Source: Oscillospiraceae bacterium (GTDB lineage Bacteria; Bacillota; Clostridia; Oscillospirales; UBA644). Taken from it: DNA of 38,349 nt. Under the pieces are notes generated by a model. The model saw only the letters and a program-made list of their open reading frames with translations, was not told where the DNA came from and made no database searches. Location: positions 1 through 38,349 of the forward strand of contig SVMT01000024.1 of the NCBI GenBank assembly GCA_015067305.1. Reading direction: 5' to 3'. Both the position numbers and the translations under genes were made by a program. Shown in pieces: positions 1 to 7,090 of this stretch; within the stretch, counting starts at the first letter, position 1; each line of letters begins with the position of its first letter.

Positions 1-11
1 TCGGGGGGGGG

Positions 12-40
12 TAGACAAAGCAAATAAAATATGTTATAAT
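12..40 (+). promoter_or_regulatory. Sigma-A promoter for the surface protein gene
   Basis: A -35-like TAGACA at 12-17 is separated by 17 bp from a perfect TATAAT at 35-40. It lies just upstream of the ribosome binding site GGAGG that precedes the ATG at 74. The window begins with a run of nine G (3-11), which could be a contig-edge artefact. Confidence 0.6.
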
Positions 41-73
41 ATAAATAAAAATGACAAATGGAGGTTTACTGTA

Positions 74-1042
74 ATGAAAAAAATCATTTGCACCCTTCTC
101 ACCCTTATTCTATTGTCAGTTCCTACCTTTGCAAAAATCGAAACAAGAGGGGAACTGAACTCGGAAAAAATTAAAGAAAATTTTTACGACGAAATCGACT
201 ATCTTAACCGTTTCATAGGCTGCAGCGGTCCTATTCACAACCCCGAAGATCACGTAACAATCGGACAATACGATATTTTCTCACCAAACGCAAAATTCAC
301 TTCATACAGCAAAACAAAAGCTGAACTTTTTGATTTTTGCTCTCCGTATCTGGCAATGGTCGCATTAGGGCAATTTCAACACATCAACGTAAATGATAAA
401 ATATACACTTACGATGAGTTTTTAGCTCCTTTTACCGAAGGCGGAATGCCTTATTACAACAATATTGAAATAATATCTTCAAACGAAGACTCCACTTCTT
501 TCAACTACAATTACATCGTTGACGGTGAAATTCTACTTTCAGGAATCGGTGAATATGTAAAAATCAACGACGAATGGAAACTGAATGCCATTGACGGTAT
601 AGTTGGTCAAATCTCGTCAAACCGCACTTATGAAGACATAAAAGCCGAATTTGCACGTTATGCAGGAAGAGTCATCAGAAGTTATATTGTCAGCGAAAAT
701 CAAAAATGCGGCTACGGGAAATATTTAGGTGAACCATCGGATTCCGGATCGGGTAAACTTGTGGTGGGTGATGTGACAGATGTTGTAATTACGGAATTCA
801 ACGAATCCGACTGCACCGGCTCCGCATACATCTTGATAAACGAATACGACAGAAACCAAAACATAGTAGCAACAAGAACCATAACCGCAGAAATAGGTAA
901 AAATCTCACAGAAAAAGTTTCAACCGATGCTCCTGAAAATCCCAACACTTGCGATTATCAGATCGGGTATATTCTTTTATTGGTTTTTGCAACGAGTGGT
1001 ATCGGAATAATTTCCAACAAAAAACATAAAAATATTAACTAA
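74..1042 (+). CDS. Secreted surface protein with degenerate sortase-type tail
   Basis: The 322-residue product starts with a typical signal peptide (charged MKK, hydrophobic core, cleavage near residue 20, PTFA). The central part has no domain I recognise; its Y/F/N-rich beta-type sequence around residues 100-180 could be an NTF2-like fold, but this is a guess. The C-terminus has the layout of a cell-wall sorting signal: NPNTC at 289-293, a hydrophobic stretch of about 20 residues, then a basic tail (NKKHKN). Clostridial sorting motifs often read NPxTG; here the Gly is Cys, so the protein may be a membrane-anchored relic or a sortase variant substrate. It has its own promoter and is followed by a repeat element rather than a linked gene. 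The start is supported by GGAGG upstream. Confidence 0.7.
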   Translation: MKKIICTLLTLILLSVPTFAKIETRGELNSEKIKENFYDEIDYLNRFIGCSGPIHNPEDHVTIGQYDIFSPNAKFTSYSKTKAELFDFCSPYLAMVALGQFQHINVNDKIYTYDEFLAPFTEGGMPYYNNIEIISSNEDSTSFNYNYIVDGEILLSGIGEYVKINDEWKLNAIDGIVGQISSNRTYEDIKAEFARYAGRVIRSYIVSENQKCGYGKYLGEPSDSGSGKLVVGDVTDVVITEFNESDCTGSAYILINEYDRNQNIVATRTITAEIGKNLTEKVSTDAPENPNTCDYQIGYILLLVFATSGIGIISNKKHKNIN

Positions 1043-1075
1043 CTTATAATGGGGTTGGCTCATTTAGAGATAATG

Positions 1076-1296
1076 GGACAATCCCTCAGTCTTTCCTACG
1101 GAAATCCAGCTCCACACTTGCTTGCACGTGTACACAAGGGAGCCCTGTTGCAAGTCGCAACTTCAACAAGGTTCCCCATATAAATATATTAAAAATTACA
1201 GTATTTAGATGAGGAGTTGGATTTATTACAGGCTCCCTTGTGTACAACACATATATGTGTTAGAGCTGGCGGCATATGCCGACTGAGGGATTGTCC
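1076..1296. repeat. MITE-like element with nested perfect inverted repeats
   Basis: The outer ends are a perfect 16-bp inverted repeat (1076-1091 and 1281-1296, GGACAATCCCTCAGTC and its complement). Inside are a 7-bp pair (CCAGCTC at 1106-1112 with GAGCTGG at 1263-1269) and a second perfect 16-bp pair (1129-1144 with 1231-1246). Smaller hairpins decorate both arms: TTCC-tac-GGAA in the left arm, a 16-bp palindrome at 1246-1261 and a 12-bp palindrome at 1270-1281 in the right. There is no ORF inside. I recall similar ends (ACAAGGGAGCC, GACTGAGGGATTGTCC) as abundant repeats in gut Firmicutes, so this is most likely a non-autonomous mobile repeat. I see no clear target-site duplication. It accounts for most of the 397-base gap between genes. 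Confidence 0.75.
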
Positions 1297-1327
1297 TTTT
1301 AAACAATAAATAGGTTTTTCGACAAGC

Positions 1328-1360
1328 TGAGGGAAACATTTTACAAAAATGTTTCCCTCA
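1328..1360. repeat. Hairpin of the GGGAAAC family, probable terminator
   Basis: A 15-bp perfect stem (TGAGGGAAACATTTT paired with its complement) closes on a 3-base loop. It lies downstream of the oxidoreductase gene on the minus strand and downstream of the repeat element on the plus strand. It resembles the other GGGGAAAC hairpins of the window but lacks the CGCG loop. Confidence 0.6.
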
Positions 1361-1397
1361 AATATATCGCTTTAAATGAAAAATGAATCTCATGCAG

Positions 1398-1426
1398 TTG
1401 ACAAATCGCTTATTCTATGGTAAAAT
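1398..1426 (+). promoter_or_regulatory. Consensus promoter pointing antisense into the oxidoreductase gene
   Basis: A perfect TTGACA at 1398-1403 is followed after 17 bp by TAAAAT at 1421-1426. The only thing downstream on this strand is the 3' end of the minus-strand oxidoreductase gene, so a transcript from here would be antisense to it. Confidence 0.45.
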
Positions 1427-1439
1427 AAATATGCGGCTG

Positions 1440-2597
1440 TCAATCGCTCTTTTTCAGCAGTTGCTCAACGGCAGAGGCGGTCTGTTCTGCCATGATCTCG
1501 GAATCCTGCAAGCCAAGCATATTATTGGAACAAATATAGTAGAATCCACGCAAAGAATCGTCCGCACGTGCGCCACATGAGCAATTTTTCGGCAAGCGGC
1601 AGTCAAATTTACCGTAATCTGAAATTTTCAGATCCTTTATCCCGAAAAACATTGACCTGAGAAGATGTTCTTCATAACGGTACATATACTCATCGTAAGT
1701 TGAGCCGAGTTTCCGCATAAAACTCCGAGACCAAAGCGTCATAATAATGCGTTTATTTTCGTCAGTTCTGAGCAAAAGCGGAGTTTTACAGTCGTCGGTG
1801 ATAATGCTTCCGCAATGCCAACCGACTAACTCTTTCACAGGCTCGGTGGTCAGATAGTAAACCGTCCGTTGTTCAAGTTTTTGCCGTTCTTCACCGCAAA
1901 GTTCGGACGCACCACGGCAATCTACTACGGAACGGGAACTAACCGTTACCCCATTTATAGCCGTTGAAATAAAATTCCCGCTTTCGGGATCACGACAAAC
2001 ACTTGAGATCTCAGTATTTTCGTAAATTTCAGCCCCATTCAAAGATAAATAATCCGCTATCCTCTCGCAGAATCTAACGGGATTTTGCTGTGCGGCAGAA
2101 TTTGTCAGGATCCCCGAAGCAATATTGAAAGAATAAAGCTTCATGGCATCTTTCCACGTAAGAAAAGTGCATTTCTCACCTGAAAAGAACCGCAATCTGT
2201 ACTCGTTCTGCATTCTCGCAAAAGCTGAACGTGAGTTATCTTCCGTATAATAAAGCGCTTTTACATCACGGAAAGAGTCATCAGAAACTTTTTTGGAGAT
2301 CTCACGCAGACGGTCAACAGATCGGAAATTCTCCTCGATCTTCAAGTCGGTCTCCCCCGATTCGGATATATTTCCGTAAGACGGAGAACCGTTCCCGAAA
2401 AGCATACCGCAATTATATGCAGTTTTCTGCGAAGCCACCAGATCCTTTTCGGCAAGAGCTACACGCAAGCCCTTTTCGCGCAACTTATAGGCGCACAAAA
2501 GACCCGATGCACCGCCACCGATAACAAGAACATCACAATCGGAATTTTCCGTAAGAGCCGAAAATACCGTACGTTTGTCGGAAGAATAAATATTCAT
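1440..2597 (-). CDS. FAD-dependent oxidoreductase (DAO/glycerol-3-phosphate dehydrogenase-like)
   Basis: The 385-residue protein opens with a Rossmann FAD-binding motif, GGGASG at residues 27-32, followed by an acidic residue (E50) where the dinucleotide ribose is bound. The overall layout, including a second GCRG/DCRGA-type segment in the middle (VVDCRGASELCG) and a C-terminal segment that returns to the flavin (NMLGLQDSEIMAEQ), fits the D-amino-acid oxidase/glycerol-3-phosphate dehydrogenase superfamily. The substrate cannot be told from sequence. The start is well supported: AAGGAGG precedes the ATG at 2597 by a normal spacing. It diverges from the lipoprotein gene at 2662 with only 64 bp between them, and its 3' end faces the hairpin at 1328. 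Confidence 0.8.
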   Translation of the reverse strand: MNIYSSDKRTVFSALTENSDCDVLVIGGGASGLLCAYKLREKGLRVALAEKDLVASQKTAYNCGMLFGNGSPSYGNISESGETDLKIEENFRSVDRLREISKKVSDDSFRDVKALYYTEDNSRSAFARMQNEYRLRFFSGEKCTFLTWKDAMKLYSFNIASGILTNSAAQQNPVRFCERIADYLSLNGAEIYENTEISSVCRDPESGNFISTAINGVTVSSRSVVDCRGASELCGEERQKLEQRTVYYLTTEPVKELVGWHCGSIITDDCKTPLLLRTDENKRIIMTLWSRSFMRKLGSTYDEYMYRYEEHLLRSMFFGIKDLKISDYGKFDCRLPKNCSCGARADDSLRGFYYICSNNMLGLQDSEIMAEQTASAVEQLLKKSD

Positions 2598-2661
2598 AAA
2601 AACCTCCTTTTTTCTTATATTTTACCGCAAAAACAACTAATTTATACGAAAGGAAACTAAA

Positions 2662-3363
2662 ATGAAATTAAAGATCCTTACCCTGATACTGACATTGCTC
2701 ATGCTTACCTCATGTTCGGGAGGCATTGATGCAGATAAATTTTTCTCATTGAATTTCTATGAAACGGAAGTAATTCCCGCAACGACATACCTTGAAAGAG
2801 GTGAAGTTGCCGCCGTGGAATTCAGTGCCGCAGATGCATTTTCGGGAATTGAAGTCCTTGCCGCAAAAGTTGCGGAAGACGACACCCTGACGGTAACACT
2901 TTACGAATTCAACACAGACTACGAAACCACGGTGAAAAAAGGCAAAAAGGTCGAAAGCGCCACATTCAGGGGCTACGAAAGCCGTGATACGCTGTTTCTT
3001 TCCTTCAAAACAGTAGGCGCAGGCAAATATTTGCTGACATTTTCCACAAAAAGCAACGCGGGAATTTGTGTTGCGGCGTATCCTTCGGAACAAGCGAAAG
3101 ATAATGTCAGATTCTATCTGAACGGCGAAGTCTACACTTCGGGAGCCTATTATGCGGCGGTGATATTCAACGGAATAAGGTTTGACAAAAACTACTTCCA
3201 AAGCATTTCCGTCCCGACAGACCCTGACCCCGAAGTTCCCGAAGAAGAACCGACTGCACCGACCGAAGAACCTGAAATCCCAACGGAAGAGCCCGAAAAC
3301 GGCGAAAATATAAACGAAGACCTAACAGATTTACCGGGATATGTACCCGAAGCGGTAAACTAA
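2662..3363 (+). CDS. Small lipoprotein with acidic Pro-rich C-terminal tail
   Basis: The 233-residue product has a lipoprotein signal peptide with lipobox LTSC (residues 15-18), so it should be lipid-anchored on the outer face of the membrane. Residues 30-175 look like a beta-sandwich type domain, with alternating hydrophobic strands and many aromatic residues, which I cannot assign to a family. From about residue 180 the sequence is a low-complexity acidic tail of PTEEPE-type repeats, probably an unstructured spacer. It starts after GAAAGGAAACTAAA, an adequate ribosome binding site. It is transcribed away from the oxidoreductase and probably stands alone. Function unknown. Confidence 0.75.
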   Translation: MKLKILTLILTLLMLTSCSGGIDADKFFSLNFYETEVIPATTYLERGEVAAVEFSAADAFSGIEVLAAKVAEDDTLTVTLYEFNTDYETTVKKGKKVESATFRGYESRDTLFLSFKTVGAGKYLLTFSTKSNAGICVAAYPSEQAKDNVRFYLNGEVYTSGAYYAAVIFNGIRFDKNYFQSISVPTDPDPEVPEEEPTAPTEEPEIPTEEPENGENINEDLTDLPGYVPEAVN

Positions 3364-3400
3364 AAGTTTATATTTTTTAATATTTAGCCACAATTATGTA

Positions 3401-3429
3401 TTGACATTTAGTTGCATTTTTTATATAAT
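3401..3429 (+). promoter_or_regulatory. Consensus sigma-A promoter
   Basis: TTGACA at 3401-3406, 17-bp spacer, TATAAT at 3424-3429. It lies about 55 bp upstream of the start codon of the small membrane-anchored protein at 3484 and shows that any ORF extension upstream of about 3435 is untranscribed. Confidence 0.8.
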
Positions 3430-3483
3430 TTATATGTAGGTTATTATTCGAAAGCTAAGTTGAAATTTAATAAAGGAGGGTTC

Positions 3484-4038
3484 ATGATGAAAAAAATTCT
3501 CATTTGTATTACTTCGATTCTATTATTATTTATAATTATCGGAATTGCAAGCGTTATCATATACCAATCTCCGATAAAAATAAAAAAAGAATTTACAGCA
3601 CATTATTACGGTTCAACCGCTGAGCTTGAAAATGAAACCATCGAATGTATCCTCGACCTTGAATATCGAAGATATTTGTTCAAAAACGAAGAGATTCACG
3701 GCTCAATTTTTATAAACGGCAAAGAGTATTACAGCGGCACCGGATACACGAGAAAAGACGGGAAAAAAGATAAAATCGCAACGCCACAGTCGAATGAATC
3801 AAATCACAAAACAGTGTGGATGCTTCCGAACTTCTTTTACCCTGCCGAAAAAGTGGAACAAGATAAAAAAGACCTCATCAATGATCATTTAATGCTTCGT
3901 TGTGATGAAACATTTGAATATTTTTCAGTTGTTTTGAAGCTATCCGACCATGAAAATTCGCTTATGGAGACATTCTACGGTCCGGCAGAATCAACAGAAG
4001 AGGCAATAGTTGCATATAATCGGGTTTTTCCCGAATAA
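3484..4038 (+). CDS. Membrane-anchored small protein, paralogue of the protein at 6486
   Basis: About 184 residues. A single N-terminal membrane segment (MMKKILICIT, then an I/L/V-rich stretch) is followed by an extracytoplasmic domain. The start is either ATG 3484 or ATG 3487: AGGAGGG ends 4 bases before the first and 7 before the second, so the second may be the one used. The open frame extends upstream to 3412, but that part overlaps the promoter. Sequence features shared with the 6486 protein are a K-K-E-F/M stretch just after the membrane segment, a central YLF..EE(I/L).G..(F/Y)..GKE..S..GY segment, and a C-terminal YGPAE(S/T).EEA motif. I do not recognise the family. A hairpin at 4044 follows immediately. 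Confidence 0.7.
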   Translation: MMKKILICITSILLLFIIIGIASVIIYQSPIKIKKEFTAHYYGSTAELENETIECILDLEYRRYLFKNEEIHGSIFINGKEYYSGTGYTRKDGKKDKIATPQSNESNHKTVWMLPNFFYPAEKVEQDKKDLINDHLMLRCDETFEYFSVVLKLSDHENSLMETFYGPAESTEEAIVAYNRVFPE

Positions 4039-4043
4039 AACTA

Positions 4044-4080
4044 AAGAGAAACGGACAAAAATCGTTCGTTTCTCTTCTTT
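4044..4080 (+). terminator. Rho-independent terminator
   Basis: The stem AAGAGAAACG pairs with CGTTTCTCTT across a short loop and is followed by a T-rich stretch (CTTTTCAT), right after the stop codon at 4038. Confidence 0.65.
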
Positions 4081-4141
4081 TCATAGTTACGTCAAAAAAT
4101 TATATTATAATATTATATAAAACAAAATTCAGGAGTAAATC

Positions 4142-4462
4142 ATGATAGAAATAATTCAAGTGAACAGCGGTAAAAACATTTTCCGTCTGGAAGCCATTGA
4201 CACAGAAACAAATAAAACAGTAGGTTTTGCGGAGCTTAAAGGAACAGAAAAGCCCGTTCCCGTATTCTACTGTAAAGTAGAAGAACTTTACATGGGCAAA
4301 AAAATCGGCTCAAACATGCTGAAAAAGGCAATTTCTTTCGCAAAAGAAAGAGGTCACGAGGGAATTTTTGTAAGATTTGACGGCAATGTTCGTGCAAAAA
4401 TGATGCTTAAACGACAAGGTTTTCACCTTTACACCAAAGAAATTGCAATGATCGAGCTTTAA
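4142..4462 (+). CDS. Small GNAT-family N-acetyltransferase-like protein
   Basis: This 106-residue protein matches the core of a GCN5-related N-acetyltransferase. It has a beta strand ending VEELYM, then the acetyl-CoA pyrophosphate-binding loop (GKKIGSNML, the R/Q-x-x-G-x-G/A position), a helix, and a C-terminal V-RFDGNVRAKMMLKRQGF stretch typical of the last GNAT helix and strand. It is shorter than usual (about 140-180 residues), lacking part of the N-terminal strands, so activity is uncertain; it could modify a small molecule or protein. AGGAG precedes the ATG. It sits between the two paralogous anchored proteins, with a good -10 (TATAAT at 4106-4111) but no clear -35. Confidence 0.7.
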   Translation: MIEIIQVNSGKNIFRLEAIDTETNKTVGFAELKGTEKPVPVFYCKVEELYMGKKIGSNMLKKAISFAKERGHEGIFVRFDGNVRAKMMLKRQGFHLYTKEIAMIEL

Positions 4463-4509
4463 AAAAGCTGAAAAAACGAAAAACTTCATTTTTTTGTAAG
4501 ATTTACCTA

Positions 4510-4538
4510 TTTACAATACTAAAATATTATGATATAAT
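4510..4538 (+). promoter_or_regulatory. Promoter for the sodium:solute symporter gene
   Basis: TTTACA at 4510-4515, 17-bp spacer, TATAAT at 4533-4538. The leader to the symporter start would be about 135 nt and contains the short remnant ORF at 4573. Confidence 0.6.
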
Positions 4539-4572
4539 GAAAATAAGCATTTTAGAAATACGAATCACGGCA

Positions 4573-4684
4573 TGAATTGCGACGGTTACTTCAAGGAAGC
4601 GGACGGCAGTTTGTCTTTTTCGGATAAAAATGCAATTTAAAATTATTACGCAGCACTTGCAGGAAAGGCAGGAAAAATCAAATG
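4573..4684 (+). pseudogene. Possible remnant of a gene formerly upstream of the symporter
   Basis: An ATG at 4573 opens 22 codons (MNCDGYFKEADGSLSFSDKN and two more) to a TAA. The same frame then continues as NYYAALAGKAGKIK to a TGA that overlaps the symporter ATG in an ATGA arrangement, as a real upstream cistron would. No ribosome binding site is obvious for the ATG. Either this is the decayed or deleted remainder of a translationally coupled gene, or a leader peptide in a 135-nt 5' UTR. I cannot identify the parent gene. Confidence 0.3.
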
Positions 4685-6250
4685 ACACAGATAATAGCTC
4701 TTGTTGCCCTTATTATTTTTGCGGCAATTTTAGTCCTCATCGGTGTATACTCAACTAAAAAATCATTGACCCTTGACGGGTTCCTTCTCGGCGGAAGAAA
4801 TGTGGGAGCATGGCTCTCTGCGTTCTCATACGGAACGACGTATTTCTCTGCCGTTATTTTTATCGGCTATGCAGGCACAAACGGCTGGAAAGTCGGCTTG
4901 GGTAGTATGTGGATCGGCATTGGCAATGCCATCATCGGTAGCGCCATCGCGTGGATCCTCCTTGCAAAACGCACAAGAAACATGACACGTCGCTTGAATT
5001 CAAGAACGATGCCCGAATTCTTTGCTTCAAGATATTCTTCAAAAGCAATGAAAATATTTTCCGCGATAATAGTGTTTGTGTTCCTCGTACCTTACGCATC
5101 AAGCGTTTATAAGGGTCTCGGTTCCCTCTTCGGTTCAATCTTCCCCAACTCTCTCTTTGGCATCTCCCCTGAAATCATCTGCATGTTTATTGTCGCTATT
5201 CTAGCTTCTGTCTACCTCGTTCTTGGCGGATACATGGCTTCCGCAGTAAGTAACCTGGTTCAGGGCGTTGTAATGATCGGCGGTGTTGTGCTGATGATCC
5301 TTGCTCTCGTATACAGTCCCGAAGTGGGAGGTTTTGGCGCAGCTATCGAAAAACTTAACGCTGTAGATCCTGCACTCACAGATATTTTCGGTGGAAACAA
5401 CTTCCAGTTCCTTCTCATGAACATTCTTCTTACAAGTTTCGGTACTTGGGGTCTTCCTCAGATGGTACATAAATATTATGCTATCAAGAGCGAAAAAGAC
5501 ATAAAGATCGGCGCAGTTATCGCAACAGTATTTGCAATCATCATTGGTTGCGGCGCATACTTTGCAGGAAGCCTTGGCAGATTCTTCGTTGAAGCTAATC
5601 CCGACGGCACACCTGTTGTAGGTTATGACTACGTAGTTCCCACAATGCTCAATAACGCTTTGGGTTCAACATTCTGGGGAAGCATACTCCTCAGCGTAGT
5701 TCTTCTCTGCGTTCTCTCAGCTTCAATGTCCACACTTTCTTCAGTAGTTCTTACATCAAGTTCTTCTATTACAGTTGACCTTGCTGAAGCGCTTAACAAA
5801 GGCAAAGAGATCAACAAGAAAAAACAGATGATCTGGACTCGTATTCTTTGCTTCGCATTCATTGCAATTTCCTTTATCGCCGCAACATTCAATGTAGCGA
5901 TCATCGTTTCCATTATGTCATTCTCCTGGGGCGTTGTATCAGGTTGCTTCATTGGTCCGTACGTTTGGGGTCTCTATTCCAAGAAGATCACAAAAGCAGG
6001 CGCATGGGCAGGTATGCTCAGTGGCGTTGTCGTCGTAGGCACAATGCTTATTGTTGACATGATCAAAGTCGGTTTTGACAACGGTATCATGGCGGCATTC
6101 ACAGCCTCCAGCTCAAACGCGGCACTTTACGGAATCGTAGCAATGGCAGTTTCTCTCGTGATCGTTCCCGTAGTGAGCCTTTTCACTCAGAAACTCACTC
6201 CCGTTCCCGAAGCCGATATCGAAAAAGCTTTCGTGGGCAATGTTGACTAA
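4682..6250 (+). CDS. Sodium:solute symporter (SSS family)
   Basis: The 522-residue polytopic membrane protein has about 13 hydrophobic segments, as expected for the SSS/SLC5 family. The N-terminal part carries the family-typical stretch after the first helix (YSTKKSLTLDGFLLGGRNVG) and a second helix beginning AFSYGTTYFSAVIFIG. The SSS signature region (GTWGLPQMVHKYYAIKSEKD) lies near residue 260, and an S/T-rich helix (SASMSTLSSVVLTSSSS, about residues 345-365) contains the Na+-coordinating Ser/Thr positions. It couples Na+ entry to uptake of an organic solute; proline, pantothenate, sugar and sialic-acid carriers share this fold and I cannot choose. It is preceded by its own promoter and a remnant ORF and followed by a repeat-family hairpin, so it is probably monocistronic. 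Confidence 0.88.
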   Translation: MTQIIALVALIIFAAILVLIGVYSTKKSLTLDGFLLGGRNVGAWLSAFSYGTTYFSAVIFIGYAGTNGWKVGLGSMWIGIGNAIIGSAIAWILLAKRTRNMTRRLNSRTMPEFFASRYSSKAMKIFSAIIVFVFLVPYASSVYKGLGSLFGSIFPNSLFGISPEIICMFIVAILASVYLVLGGYMASAVSNLVQGVVMIGGVVLMILALVYSPEVGGFGAAIEKLNAVDPALTDIFGGNNFQFLLMNILLTSFGTWGLPQMVHKYYAIKSEKDIKIGAVIATVFAIIIGCGAYFAGSLGRFFVEANPDGTPVVGYDYVVPTMLNNALGSTFWGSILLSVVLLCVLSASMSTLSSVVLTSSSSITVDLAEALNKGKEINKKKQMIWTRILCFAFIAISFIAATFNVAIIVSIMSFSWGVVSGCFIGPYVWGLYSKKITKAGAWAGMLSGVVVVGTMLIVDMIKVGFDNGIMAAFTASSSNAALYGIVAMAVSLVIVPVVSLFTQKLTPVPEADIEKAFVGNVD

Positions 6251-6273
6251 GTAAATAATATTATATGATATAT

Positions 6274-6313
6274 GCGGGGAAAACCATTTTTTGTAAAAAC
6301 AGGTTTTCCCCGC
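6274..6313 (+). repeat. Hairpin-plus-tail repeat, downstream of the symporter
   Basis: A 12-bp perfect stem (GCGGGGAAAACC and its complement) encloses an A/T loop and is followed by the tail CTCCTTTCAAGAAAAGCAACCG, close to the tail of the copies at 17941, 20324 and 21637. There is no U-tract, so it is not a canonical terminator, although it sits where one is expected. Confidence 0.65.
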
Positions 6314-6418
6314 ACTCCTTTCAAGAAAAGCAACCGTGCCGATGGCACAAGGAGCATAACACAACTACAAAAAAGCATATCTATGCATGAATTTTTTATA
6401 AGAATACGCATTAAAGCC

Positions 6419-6447
6419 TTGACAAAAATCCGTATCCGTGTTATTAT
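6419..6447 (+). promoter_or_regulatory. Promoter for the second paralogous anchored protein
   Basis: TTGACA at 6419-6424, 17-bp spacer, TATTAT at 6442-6447, about 40 bp before the ATG at 6486. Confidence 0.7.
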
Positions 6448-6485
6448 TATAGAAGTAAAAATAAAAAAGCGGAAGGTTTCGCACC

Positions 6486-7046
6486 ATGAAAAAAGCATTT
6501 AAAATAGGAATAATCGCAGTAATAGCAATACTTATAGCGGCGGCAATAATTTACCGTATACCGCAAAATATCAGCAAAGAAATGACAGTCTGTTCCCTCA
6601 GCGGCATGACAAAAACCGTGAAAATGGAGCTGACAGTCCAAAAATACTTACTGCGTCCCACGGAATTGAAAGGAAATGTATACGTTGACGGCAAAGAGTT
6701 TTGCAGCGTTTACGGCTACAAAAACAGCGACGGTGATTGGGAATATGTCGGAAGTACACATATCAACGAAATTTTCAAACTGAAAGAAAAGTATTTTATG
6801 GGCTACAACAACCTCGATGCAACATTCAAGGTCACCGAAGACATTGAAAACATTGCAAAAATGGAAAATAATGGAAGTCTGGAAATACATTCAAAAGACA
6901 GTACATACGATAAAATCGCTCTTTGGCTTTATGAACCGGAAATTTACCCCGATCACATAGCCTACTACGGTCCCGCAGAGACTCCCGAAGAAGCAGAAGA
7001 ACTGATGAACGAAATCTACAACTTTACAATGATAGGGTTTGAATAA
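6486..7046 (+). CDS. Membrane-anchored small protein, paralogue of the protein at 3484
   Basis: The 186-residue protein has one N-terminal membrane segment (MKKAFKIGIIAVIAILIAAA) and an extracytoplasmic domain. It aligns by eye with the 3484 protein along its length: KEM after the membrane segment, a QKYLLRPTELKGNVYVDGKE central part, and YYGPAETPEEAEEL near the C-terminus. The shared DGKE/NGKE and YGPAE motifs suggest one small exported family, function unknown. The ribosome binding site is GGAAGG. It has its own promoter and a bidirectional terminator, so it is monocistronic. Confidence 0.75.
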   Translation: MKKAFKIGIIAVIAILIAAAIIYRIPQNISKEMTVCSLSGMTKTVKMELTVQKYLLRPTELKGNVYVDGKEFCSVYGYKNSDGDWEYVGSTHINEIFKLKEKYFMGYNNLDATFKVTEDIENIAKMENNGSLEIHSKDSTYDKIALWLYEPEIYPDHIAYYGPAETPEEAEELMNEIYNFTMIGFE

Positions 7047-7049
7047 AAA

Positions 7050-7090
7050 TAAAAAACCGGCTCGGAATCTCTTCTGAGCCGTTTTTTTAA
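7050..7090. terminator. Bidirectional rho-independent terminator
   Basis: The stem CGGCTC/GAGCCG (7058-7081) is flanked by an A-run on the left and TTTTTTT on the right, so it can end transcripts of both convergent genes (6486 plus strand, 7091 minus strand). Confidence 0.8.

Noticed and set aside
1383-1580. A 65-codon plus-strand frame over the 3' end of the oxidoreductase
   Set aside because: Although a promoter-like sequence precedes it, its start lies inside the promoter and its content is the complement of the oxidoreductase gene.
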